The translations under genes were made by a program, and so were the position numbers. The notes beneath the pieces were generated by a model. The model did not search any database and was not told where the DNA came from. It saw only the letters and a program-made list of their open reading frames with translations. From Dyadobacter sp. CY312 (GTDB lineage: Bacteria > Bacteroidota > Bacteroidia > Cytophagales > Spirosomataceae), in contig NZ_JAJUXG010000012.1 in NCBI RefSeq assembly GCF_021390535.1, positions 124,001 through 188,000 on the forward strand: DNA of 64,000 nucleotides, in the 5' to 3' direction. Within the stretch, counting starts at the first letter, position 1. Each line of letters starts with the position of its first letter. Shown here in pieces: positions 17,005-24,139 of the stretch.

Positions 17005-18072
17005 TTAACATCCTTTGCTGTAAATAATTACCTGAGCATCAATCAATTTGTAATTTGCTTCCAATACTTTACAGATCACTTCCAGCTTCTGAAAAAGATC
17101 CTCTTCACTGAGACTGATGGTCAGCCTACAATTCTTCATCAATTCTTCATCGAACACTACGTCAACCCCGTACGCCTTTTCCAATGTTGCAAAAACTTCT
17201 GCAGCTGAAGCATCTTCAAACGCAAAGGAAGGCAAACTGGCTTTTTCAACTAAAATGGAAGGTTTTTCGACTAAAGTTTTTGTTAACATGGCTGTTTCCT
17301 TTTGAAAAACTGCCTTTTGATTTGGCATTAAAATAATTCCATTTGTCTCCGGATCTTTCTCAGATTTATCAGAATACACCGATACGCGTCCGGTTTTGAC
17401 GGAAACAGTGATGTCCGGCTCATTTTCCAGTGCCTGAATTGTAAAGCTCGTGCCTAAAACTTTGGTCACCAACCCATTGGCGTAAACCAAAAATGGTTTT
17501 TCAGGATCTTTTTCAACCTCAAAAAATGCAACTCCTTTTAAATGAACTTCTCTAAGTCCGCCCGAAAATTCTTCTGTATACCGGAGCTGACCATTATGCT
17601 GAAGATGGACCAAACTTCCGTCCGAAAGTTTTACGATCATTTCAGTTTCCTGTTTATTTATTACTTCTTTCCAATCACCGCTGGTTTGAATTTGTGATGA
17701 AATATTCGTTTGTTCCAACAAATACTTTCCCTTCCACAACCAACCAATACTCAGCAATAAAATAATCGAGGCGGCAATTCGCCAGTAACTTTTACTTGCC
17801 CAATTTGTGATACCGCTTGACTCGTTTTCTGAAACAGTTTGATCAATTCTCGACCATAATCTATTGACTTGTTCATCACTAATGGTATTATTATTTATCT
17901 CATACAGAGCCTCAACCAATATTCTGCCTTCTTCCAAAGCATAATATTTCTCTGGATAGTCGCGCTGAAATTCGGCCCAAAATGTTTCTGATTCTACGGT
18001 TGGCATACGCACCCATTCCTTGAAATAATCGTCGGCCGCAAAATCTTCCGCATTGAATTGATAATAGTTCAT
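17005..18072 (-). CDS. FecR family anti-sigma factor
   Basis: A 355-residue protein. The start is placed at 18072 (MNYYQFNAEDFAADDYF), because the longer open frame to 18210 would overlap the sigma gene and adds no recognisable sequence. A cytoplasmic helical domain (1-110) with the motif LWSRID leads to one transmembrane helix (IAASIILLLSIGWLW), a periplasmic FecR domain (LREVHLKGVAFFEVEKDPEK; VTKVLGTSFTI) and a C-terminal DUF4974 domain (FEDASAAEVFATLEKAYGVD). It should hold the sigma factor inactive until the STN domain of the neighbouring SusC signals ligand. It lies directly between the sigma gene and susC on the same strand. Confidence 0.93.
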   Translation of the reverse strand: MNYYQFNAEDFAADDYFKEWVRMPTVESETFWAEFQRDYPEKYYALEEGRILVEALYEINNNTISDEQVNRLWSRIDQTVSENESSGITNWASKSYWRIAASIILLLSIGWLWKGKYLLEQTNISSQIQTSGDWKEVINKQETEMIVKLSDGSLVHLQHNGQLRYTEEFSGGLREVHLKGVAFFEVEKDPEKPFLVYANGLVTKVLGTSFTIQALENEPDITVSVKTGRVSVYSDKSEKDPETNGIILMPNQKAVFQKETAMLTKTLVEKPSILVEKASLPSFAFEDASAAEVFATLEKAYGVDVVFDEELMKNCRLTISLSEEDLFQKLEVICKVLEANYKLIDAQVIIYSKGC

Positions 18073-18122
18073 AATGATTTGATATTGATCATCTACATGA
18101 TGCAGTGATGTGTGTATTCTTG

Positions 18123-18695
18123 CTAAACTATATCGGAAATTATGAGCAAAAGACTTAGGATTCTGACCGTTTCTTTCAACGTTTTCAGGCCGGAATAAAT
18201 GAATTTGCAAGCCGACTGGTAGTTGATACCCATAATGCGAGCAATCTCTTCATTACTAAAATGGTTGTAGAACCGCAGGTTAAGCGCCTGTTGCTGCCTC
18301 GGACTCAGCATGGTGTAGCTGCAGCGAAGCTGTTTGAGCATCTTTTCCTTTTCCTCTAAATCAATCAGATGGCTTTCTATTAAAAATTCATCAGGATTTC
18401 CGCAAGCATTGTCAATATCAGTAGAATTGAAAAGCAGGTCCTTTTTCTGGCTGTTATTGATCTTATTTCGTAATGAGCGAAAGAGGTAGAATTTGATCGA
18501 ATCGGTTTCACTCAAATTGTTTCCATGCTGCCAAAGCTCGATGAAAAGGTCATGAATACTGTCCTCAATCAATTGCACATTACTGGTTACTTTATAGCCG
18601 TAGCTAAGCAGATCTTTTGCGTAAATCTGATAGATCCGCTGAAAAGCTTCCTGATCACCCTTTCGAAATGAATTCCAAAGTTCAATATCCGGCAT
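18123..18695 (-). CDS. ECF sigma-70 factor (FecI-like)
   Basis: A 190-residue sigma factor. The ATG at 18695 is chosen; an upstream GTG at 18707 would add four residues. Region 2 is seen at about 8-80 (FRKGDQEAFQRIYQIY, IHDLFIELWQHG, FYLFRSLRNKI) and region 4 at about 120-175 (LSPRQQQALNLRFYNHFSNE, IARIMGINYQSACKFI). It ends about 50 bases before the FecR start, giving the order sigma, fecR, susC, susD. It most likely directs transcription of susC and susD when FecR releases it. Unlike the broken sigma gene at 3.25 kb, region 4 is complete here. Confidence 0.93.
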   Translation of the reverse strand: MPDIELWNSFRKGDQEAFQRIYQIYAKDLLSYGYKVTSNVQLIEDSIHDLFIELWQHGNNLSETDSIKFYLFRSLRNKINNSQKKDLLFNSTDIDNACGNPDEFLIESHLIDLEEKEKMLKQLRCSYTMLSPRQQQALNLRFYNHFSNEEIARIMGINYQSACKFIYSGLKTLKETVRILSLLLIISDIV

Positions 18696-18935
18696 AATTG
18701 ATCTCACTAAACTGCGTGATAACTATTTGAAACGATGCTATCGGCTTCAAACCAGCAAGACTAAGATGTAAACGGATAAGCCTCCGTATCAAAATCTTAA
18801 TCCTTCCTTATACTAATGCGATTTATTGAATCTTTTAATCCTATTTTTTCTAAATATTTTGAAAATATTTTTTTAGCAAGAAAAATGTCTTGATAGAATG
18901 TGAGGAAAAGTAAATAAGAAAGGATTAATCCGATG

Positions 18936-19721
18936 CTAATGGAGGATTTCGATACAGTAGTCAGCCACTTTATCGACCAATTGTGTGTGTCCGCTTTTAA
19001 GAATTATAAACTTTTCAGGATCAATCAATTCCGATAGTTTTTTAACATCAGATGGCTTCATCAGTTTGTCATATTTACCTACAAATAAATACAGATCGAC
19101 CTGATTTGACCGGACTTTTTGATAAAGTTGGGGTATATCAAAATGCAGTTTACGAAATGCAACCCAGGAATTATAAATCGAATGGCGCTTTTCCGGCGTG
19201 TTTAGCACCTGCATTGTGAATCTGAATAAGCTGCTATGGATAATGCCAGTTTTTTGCAGCAATTCCGCTGTTTTAAAAAGCACAGTCGGATTTTGCATCA
19301 ACCATTTGAACAAATAGCGTGTCGGTGCGAATCGAGAAGCAAGTGTATATAGCGGATGTTCCGAAACGCCATCAGGTGCGGTAAGAAAGGCTTTGTTTAT
19401 CCGATCAGAAAATGATTCCAGCGTAGCTAATGCAAAGCGTCCGCCCATACTGAAACCGGCAACATCGAAACGCGCAATGTTTTCTTTGGCCAGAAAAGTA
19501 TTAATTGTTTTCGCCCATATCTCCTTTGTTACCAAATCGAGATGTCCCAAGCCATCACTTTTTCCATGAAAAAATAGATCAAAAGCGTAGATGGTATAAT
19601 AATCACCCAGACTATCGGCAAAAGGTTGAAAACAGCTTGCGCCATCTTGCCCAATTCCATGGAAAGCAAGGAGAATGTTTGGGCCATGGCCTAGTTTGTG
19701 GTGGTGGAGGAGGTCAGTCAT
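18936..19721 (-). CDS. Alpha/beta hydrolase
   Basis: A 261-residue cytoplasmic alpha/beta-hydrolase with no signal peptide. The oxyanion area reads LLAFHGIGQDG, the nucleophile serine lies in GFSMGG, the acid is probably the aspartate in GKYDKLMKPSD and the histidine is in KSGHTQLVDK. The substrate cannot be told; an ester or C-C hydrolase of small molecules is the general class. Its start overlaps the end of the upstream DUF2281 gene by 8 bases, which points to translational coupling. Confidence 0.88.
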   Translation of the reverse strand: MTDLLHHHKLGHGPNILLAFHGIGQDGASCFQPFADSLGDYYTIYAFDLFFHGKSDGLGHLDLVTKEIWAKTINTFLAKENIARFDVAGFSMGGRFALATLESFSDRINKAFLTAPDGVSEHPLYTLASRFAPTRYLFKWLMQNPTVLFKTAELLQKTGIIHSSLFRFTMQVLNTPEKRHSIYNSWVAFRKLHFDIPQLYQKVRSNQVDLYLFVGKYDKLMKPSDVKKLSELIDPEKFIILKSGHTQLVDKVADYCIEILH

Positions 19722-19947
19722 CTAGTTTTCCTTCATCCTTTAATTGCTTCACAAACTCATCAAACGGAATGGAGTCTTCTGATTTTCGTTCCTCAATTAT
19801 TCGTGCATCTATTAAATCCAAAGTATCCTCAAAGTCATTAAATTTCTCTCTATGCTTATAGATCAAAAAGTCAACAAAATCAGAAACGGTTTCTCGCAAG
19901 TGCTCAGGTAGTTGGGAAATTTTGTTGTTCAAATCTTCGTCGGTCAT
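19714..19947 (-). CDS. Small DUF2281-like protein (antitoxin-like)
   Basis: A 77-residue acidic protein. The N-terminal half (LNNKISQLPEHLRETVSDFV, then DFLIYKH) resembles DUF2281 proteins, which are often annotated as antitoxins next to RelE- or PIN-type toxins. The C-terminal half is charged and looks like a flexible toxin-neutralising tail. No toxin gene is next to it: the downstream partner is an alpha/beta hydrolase overlapping by 8 bases. A free-standing regulator or a hydrolase partner is possible. Function not known. Confidence 0.65.
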   Translation of the reverse strand: MTDEDLNNKISQLPEHLRETVSDFVDFLIYKHREKFNDFEDTLDLIDARIIEERKSEDSIPFDEFVKQLKDEGKLDD

Positions 19948-19971
19948 TTTCTAGATTTTAAGTGAATTGAC

Positions 19972-20021
19972 AAAAAACCTCTGAGTTCAAACATGCGAGT
20001 TTGTAATCCCAGAGGTTTTTT
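19972..20021 (-). terminator. Terminator after prfB
   Basis: A 12-bp stem (AAAAAACCTCTG / CAGAGGTTTTTT) encloses about 26 bases and ends in a T-run on the minus strand, about 20 bases after the prfB stop. The A-run on the other side would let it work in both directions. Confidence 0.85.
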
Positions 20022-20042
20022 AAGTTTAATTGACAGAAAACT

Positions 20043-21117
20043 TTACGATTCCATCAAATAAGCCTTGATAAAATCATTGATCTCACCATTCAGCACAGCT
20101 TCTGTATTGGAAGTCTGGTGATCGGTGCGGTGGTCCTTTACACGGCGGTCGTCCAGGACATAACTCCGGATCTGCGATCCCCACTCGATCTTACGCTTTG
20201 AAGCTTCCACTTCTGCTCTTGCCGAGTTCCGCTTTTCAAGCTCGATCTGATACAGGCGAGATTTCAAAAGACGTATGGCTACCTCTTTGTTCATCAGCTG
20301 TGAGCGTTCCTGCTGACAAGCTATAATGATGCCCGAAGGTTTGTGATGCAGTCGAACTGCTGTTTCAACCTTGTTCACATTTTGCCCACCCGCACCGCCG
20401 GAACGATAGGTGTCCCAGGTGATATCAGCCAAGTTCACATCAATTTCGATGTTGTCGTCGGCCAATGGATAAACATAAACGGATGTAAACGAAGTATGGC
20501 GTCTTGCATTGGAATCAAAAGGAGAAATCCGGACCAGACGATGTACACCATTTTCTGATTTCAGATTACCATAGGCATATTCACCATCGATTTCCAATGT
20601 TACCGATTTTATACCGGCCACGTCACCATCCTGCAAATCCACTTCACGAACTTTGTAGCCGTTTTTCTCGGCCCACATGATGTACATTCGCATCAGCATG
20701 GATGCCCAATCCTGGGATTCGGTACCACCGGCACCTGAGTTGATCTCGATTACGGCAGGAAGTTCGTCGCCTTCCTCACCCATCATTTTCCGGAATTCTA
20801 TTTCATCCAGCTTGTCAGAAAGCTTTTTGCCTTCTTCATCCACTTCTTCTTCTGTGGCTTCATTGGCATCATAAAATTCCCAGATCGTATCCAGGTCATC
20901 GCGTAAGCGCGCAAGTTCTTCGTATCCGTTTGTCCAGAATTTCAATCCGCGGATCTCCCGCATCGTTTTTTCTGCACGGGTGGAATCACCCCAAAATTCT
21001 GGTTGAACAGTTTGCTGTTCTAAATCTTCAAGTTGTCTTTTACGGTTACCGTAGTCAAAGATACCTCCCCAAAGCCTCTACACGGGCCTTCAAGTCTTTC
21101 AATTGCTCTGCTGTCAT
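20043..21117 (-). CDS. prfB: Peptide chain release factor 2 with programmed +1 frameshift
   Basis: RF2 recognises UGA and UAA stop codons. The gene starts with ATG at 21117 and reads 20 codons ([20 protein letters not shown]) to an in-frame TGA at 21055-21057. The bases around it, AGGTATCTTTGAC, are the classic slippery site CTT-TGA-C, with a Shine-Dalgarno-like GGGGAGG just upstream (21064-21070). A +1 shift gives [15 protein letters not shown] and joins the remaining frame, for about 357 residues in all, the usual RF2 length. The catalytic GGQ lies in [12 protein letters not shown] and the stop-codon-reading SPF in ISPFDSN. Annotation that starts at 20963 (MREIRG) would lose the N-terminal domain. 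RF2 level controls its own frameshifting. Confidence 0.96.
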
Positions 21118-21189
21118 TTGAAGTTTTGAATTTTTAGTAAAAAAATAACCTCACATACGGAGTGTCTGGCTTTTAAATAATCATTATCA

Positions 21190-21254
21190 CGGTGCGCTGC
21201 ACCTCCCAATTTTATTGTTTTTGCTTTTCTACAAATACTTCGGTGCGCTGCACC
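21190..21254 (-). repeat. Composite palindromic repeat, copy 1
   Basis: Two copies of CGGTGCGCTGCACC (21190-21203 and 21241-21254), each nearly self-complementary, flank a 37-base spacer that includes TTCTACAAATACTT. Read on the minus strand the order is GGTGCAGCGCACCG, AAGTATTTGTAGAAAA, spacer, GGTGCAGCGCACCG. The same plan appears in copy 2 in the opposite direction. Confidence 0.8.
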
Positions 21255-21265
21255 TTTTAGCCCCA

Positions 21266-21332
21266 GGCGCAGAGCGCCGCAATACTTGTAGAAAACTGGG
21301 TAAAACGAAATATTAAGAGGTGCAGAGCACCG
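21266..21332 (+). repeat. Composite palindromic repeat, copy 2
   Basis: GGCGCAGAGCGCCG (21266-21279) is followed by CAATACTTGTAGAAAA, a spacer, then GGTGCAGAGCACCG (21319-21332). It has the layout and length (about 66 bases) of copy 1 but runs the other way, 11 bases away. The first unit keeps its pairing although its sequence differs (GGCGC/GCGCC instead of GGTGC/GCACC), which is a compensatory change. Confidence 0.8.
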
Positions 21333-21442
21333 TAATAAAGTTGTTTGTCAGAGAAGCCGTGAATTACAAAATATTGAGTTTCACAAATCTTCAAATAACA
21401 TTTAAGCACATTCAATCCGCACCAACTAAGGTTTGAAAGTCA

Positions 21443-21450
21443 CAAAGGTA
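21443..21450 (-). promoter_or_regulatory. -7 promoter element, minus strand (prfB direction)
   Basis: TACCTTTG fits the Bacteroidota -7 consensus TAnnTTTG. It lies about 325 bases before the prfB start, so the transcript would carry both repeats in a long leader, or this could be the promoter of a short RNA. No clear -33 element. Confidence 0.4.
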
Positions 21451-21524
21451 CAACAAATGATGATTACCATCAGGTTCATGTAAATAGCTTCTCTTGTCAG
21501 TGTAGGCATTCCGGCAAATCGTCT

Positions 21525-21532
21525 TAACTTTG
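21525..21532 (+). promoter_or_regulatory. -7 promoter element of lpdA
   Basis: TAACTTTG fits TAnnTTTG and lies 47 bases before the lpdA start. A well-spaced -33 TTTG was not found. Confidence 0.5.
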
Positions 21533-21579
21533 TGGAAATTTTTTGTCAACCCATTTCTTACAAATAAAAATACCAGAAA

Positions 21580-22977
21580 ATGGCTCAAACATATGACGTG
21601 ATCGTTGTTGGAAGCGGTCCCGGTGGTTATCCCGCAGCAATCCGTGCCTCTCAATTAGGTCTTAAAGTAGCAATTGTTGAAAAGGAGAGTTTAGGTGGAA
21701 TTTGCCTGAACTGGGGTTGCATCCCTACAAAAGCGCTTCTTAAAAGTGCACAGGTTTTTGAATATATCAAACATGCGAAAGATTATGGTATCAATGCAGG
21801 AGAATATTCTGCTGATTTTGGTGCGGTAATCAAACGTAGCCGTGGTGTGGCCGATACGATGAGCAAAGGCGTTTCCTTCCTGATGAAGAAAAACAAGATT
21901 GATGTCATCATGGGTGCAGGTAAAGTAAAAGGAAGCAAAACTGTTGCCGTTACCGACAAAGATGGTAAAACAACAGATTATACAGCAGGAAAAGGTGTGA
22001 TCATCGCAACAGGTGCACGTGCACGTGAGTTGCCGAATATTAAAATCGACGGTACTAAAGTAATCGAATACCGCAAGGCGATGAGTCTTGAAAAACAACC
22101 AGAATCTCTTTTGGTTGTTGGTTCGGGTGCAATCGGAATGGAGTTTGCTTATGTGTATGCATCAATGGGCACGAAAGTAACTGTTGTTGAATTCCTTCCA
22201 AACCTGGTTCCTGTTGAAGATGAGGATATCTCAAAAGAAATAGCGAAACAATATAAAAAGCTTGGTATCGAAACGTATGTAAACTCGACTGTTCAAACAG
22301 TAGATACAAGCGGAAAAGGATGCAAAGTTTCTGTTAAAACGCCGGACGGAGAAAAGACTTTCGAAGTGGAAGTAGTCTTGTCGGCTGCCGGAATCGTTTC
22401 AAACATCGAAAACATCGGTCTTGAAGAAACGGGCATCAAAACAGATAAAGGTAAAATTTCAGTAAACGAATGGTACGAAACCAGCGTTCCTGGATTTTAC
22501 GCAATCGGTGACTGTACACCTGGTCCTGCTTTGGCACACGTTGCAACTGCGGAAGGTATCATCTGCGCTGAGAAAATTGCTGGTCACAAAACAGAAGCTC
22601 TGGATTACGGAAACATCCCAGGATGTACTTATTGCCAGCCAGAAATCGCTTCTGTTGGCTTTACTGAAAAGAAAGCCCGCGAAGCTGGTTACGATATCAA
22701 AGTGGGTAAATTCCCGTTCAAAGCGTCTGGTAAAGCGGTTGGTGCCGGTGTTACTGACGGTTTCGTAAAAGTTATTTTTGATTCGAAATACGGTGAGTTC
22801 CTAGGAGCTCACATGATCGGAGCAAACGTAACTGAAATGATCGCGGAAGTGGTTGTAGCCCGTAAACTGGAAACAACTTCTCACGAGATTATGCGTGCAA
22901 TTCACCCTCACCCAACAATGTCAGAAGCATTGAAAGGTGCTGTTGAAGCTGCGTATGGAGAAGCGATAGATTTGTAG
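21580..22977 (+). CDS. lpdA: Dihydrolipoyl dehydrogenase (E3)
   Basis: A 465-residue flavoprotein that reoxidises dihydrolipoamide in the pyruvate and 2-oxoglutarate dehydrogenase complexes and passes electrons to NAD. The FAD-binding GSGPGGYPAA lies at the N-terminus and the redox disulfide is C42-C47 in GGICLNWGCIPTKALL. A second Rossmann site reads VVGSGAIGMEFAYVY, and the FAD-contacting segment is YAIGDCT. The C-terminal interface has the catalytic histidine in HPHPTMSEAL. Length and motifs are standard. It stands alone between prfB (divergent) and a terminator, apart from the E1/E2 genes, as is common in this phylum. Confidence 0.96.
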   Translation: MAQTYDVIVVGSGPGGYPAAIRASQLGLKVAIVEKESLGGICLNWGCIPTKALLKSAQVFEYIKHAKDYGINAGEYSADFGAVIKRSRGVADTMSKGVSFLMKKNKIDVIMGAGKVKGSKTVAVTDKDGKTTDYTAGKGVIIATGARARELPNIKIDGTKVIEYRKAMSLEKQPESLLVVGSGAIGMEFAYVYASMGTKVTVVEFLPNLVPVEDEDISKEIAKQYKKLGIETYVNSTVQTVDTSGKGCKVSVKTPDGEKTFEVEVVLSAAGIVSNIENIGLEETGIKTDKGKISVNEWYETSVPGFYAIGDCTPGPALAHVATAEGIICAEKIAGHKTEALDYGNIPGCTYCQPEIASVGFTEKKAREAGYDIKVGKFPFKASGKAVGAGVTDGFVKVIFDSKYGEFLGAHMIGANVTEMIAEVVVARKLETTSHEIMRAIHPHPTMSEALKGAVEAAYGEAIDL

Positions 22978-23013
22978 GAAGCTATTGGCTTTTAGCCTTT
23001 TGAAATAATAAAG

Positions 23014-23049
23014 CCCTGATGACTTTGGTTGTCAGGGTTTTTGTTTTTT
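23014..23049 (+). terminator. Terminator after lpdA
   Basis: Stem CCCTGA / TCAGGG (23014-23019, 23032-23037) with a 12-base loop, followed by TTTTTGTTTTTT. It begins 37 bases after the lpdA stop. Confidence 0.88.
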
Positions 23050-23066
23050 ATGGTAAATGTCAAACC

Positions 23067-24065
23067 TTACTTCACCTTCGCCCGTCTCTCCATAGCCTCC
23101 CGCCAGGTTGTCAAAATAATTCCTTCTTTTTCAATGTATTTCTTCAATTCAGGATCAATCATTGCCAGAAAATCTCCTTCTCGGGTAATATGCGAATCTG
23201 AAATGTGCGGGAAAATTTCTGAATGAATGGTACAATGCATAATCACCATCGTAAGTCCCGGTTTGATGTTTTTTATGGCGTTGATGTACTTTTCAGTCTT
23301 GTATTTTTGAAGCGCTTTTTCTGACTTATCACCATTTTCTGGACCTTTCCAGCCATAGCTGCTGTTTTCTAGATCATCCAGAACAGGTAATCCTGCATCC
23401 CAAAGTTGTTTTCCAACCATTCTGGTCATAGCCAGCTGATCGCCGATTACTTTCTCCTGTTGCTGTACAACCGTGTTATGCCCTCCTGGAAACATCACCG
23501 GGATTTTTTCCTGCATGCCTACTTTTAAATACCGTTGCAAAAACTCAGGGGTTGCGAACAACGTCCCCATATGAGAATCAAGGTGTGTAGGTTCCAGTCC
23601 CATGGTGCGGGCACGATCAAGTTGTGCACGGATTTCCGCTTCTACTTCGTCAGGTGATGCGTTTTTTACAACATCCCCAACACTTCGCCACATCGCTCCC
23701 TGCGAATCTACTAATCCTTTTACATTGGATTTTCCTGCCAGTGGTCCCCAACGGTAATCCTTCCACTCCGACGTCAGGGTCAGATGCAGACCCGCATCAA
23801 TATCTTTGTTTTCTTTCCAATAATTTACAAAACCCGGCACCCAGCCACAGGGCATCATCACACTCAGAGAATTGGCAACGCCTTCCCGTATTGCTTTTAT
23901 AGCTCCCTGATTGGATTCGTAAGACATGCCCACATCGTCGACATGAATGATCAAAACCTTTTTGCCTTTAGGATAGCCGAGTTTTTCAGCGAAGGTGGGT
24001 TCGGGGGTTTGGGCGAATGTGAGATACGACAATAGTACCAAAATGGTGGTTAGCAATTGTTTCAT
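23067..24065 (-). CDS. Exported ChbG/HpnK (YdjC)-type carbohydrate deacetylase
   Basis: A 332-residue protein with a signal peptide ending near TFAQ (residue 19). The YdjC-fold metal site is visible: HVDDVG (about 41-46), the early histidine in DAGLHLTLTSEW and HLDSHMGTLF (about 160). Relatives remove acetyl groups from N-acetylated sugars such as chitooligosaccharides or hopanoid-linked GlcNAc. The exact substrate here is open, and export suggests a periplasmic or outside sugar. It faces the lpdA terminator and has no operon partner; the next minus-strand gene upstream is a membrane protein. Confidence 0.85.
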   Translation of the reverse strand: MKQLLTTILVLLSYLTFAQTPEPTFAEKLGYPKGKKVLIIHVDDVGMSYESNQGAIKAIREGVANSLSVMMPCGWVPGFVNYWKENKDIDAGLHLTLTSEWKDYRWGPLAGKSNVKGLVDSQGAMWRSVGDVVKNASPDEVEAEIRAQLDRARTMGLEPTHLDSHMGTLFATPEFLQRYLKVGMQEKIPVMFPGGHNTVVQQQEKVIGDQLAMTRMVGKQLWDAGLPVLDDLENSSYGWKGPENGDKSEKALQKYKTEKYINAIKNIKPGLTMVIMHCTIHSEIFPHISDSHITREGDFLAMIDPELKKYIEKEGIILTTWREAMERRAKVK

Positions 24066-24139
24066 AATAGTTTCAGTATGAGAGAATATTGATATTTAAT
24101 ACTGTTGAATTATTAAAAAATACTATTGTATGAAGGTGG

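Larger units (their letters stand above)
21118..21579. other. Intergenic region between prfB and lpdA
   Basis: 462 bases between two divergent housekeeping genes. It holds the two composite repeats listed separately (21190-21332) and -7 promoter elements for each direction (21443-21450 minus, 21525-21532 plus). No convincing coding frame was seen. Confidence 0.7.

Noticed and set aside
18073..18210. Longer fecR start, overlapping the sigma gene
   Set aside because: The extra residues have no FecR pattern and the frame overlaps the sigma coding region by 88 bases; the ATG at 18072 fits the family start.
21118..21360. CRISPR array suggested by the repeated GGTGCAG units
   Set aside because: Only four short units in inverted orientation, with unequal spacers and no cas genes; a composite palindromic repeat explains it better.
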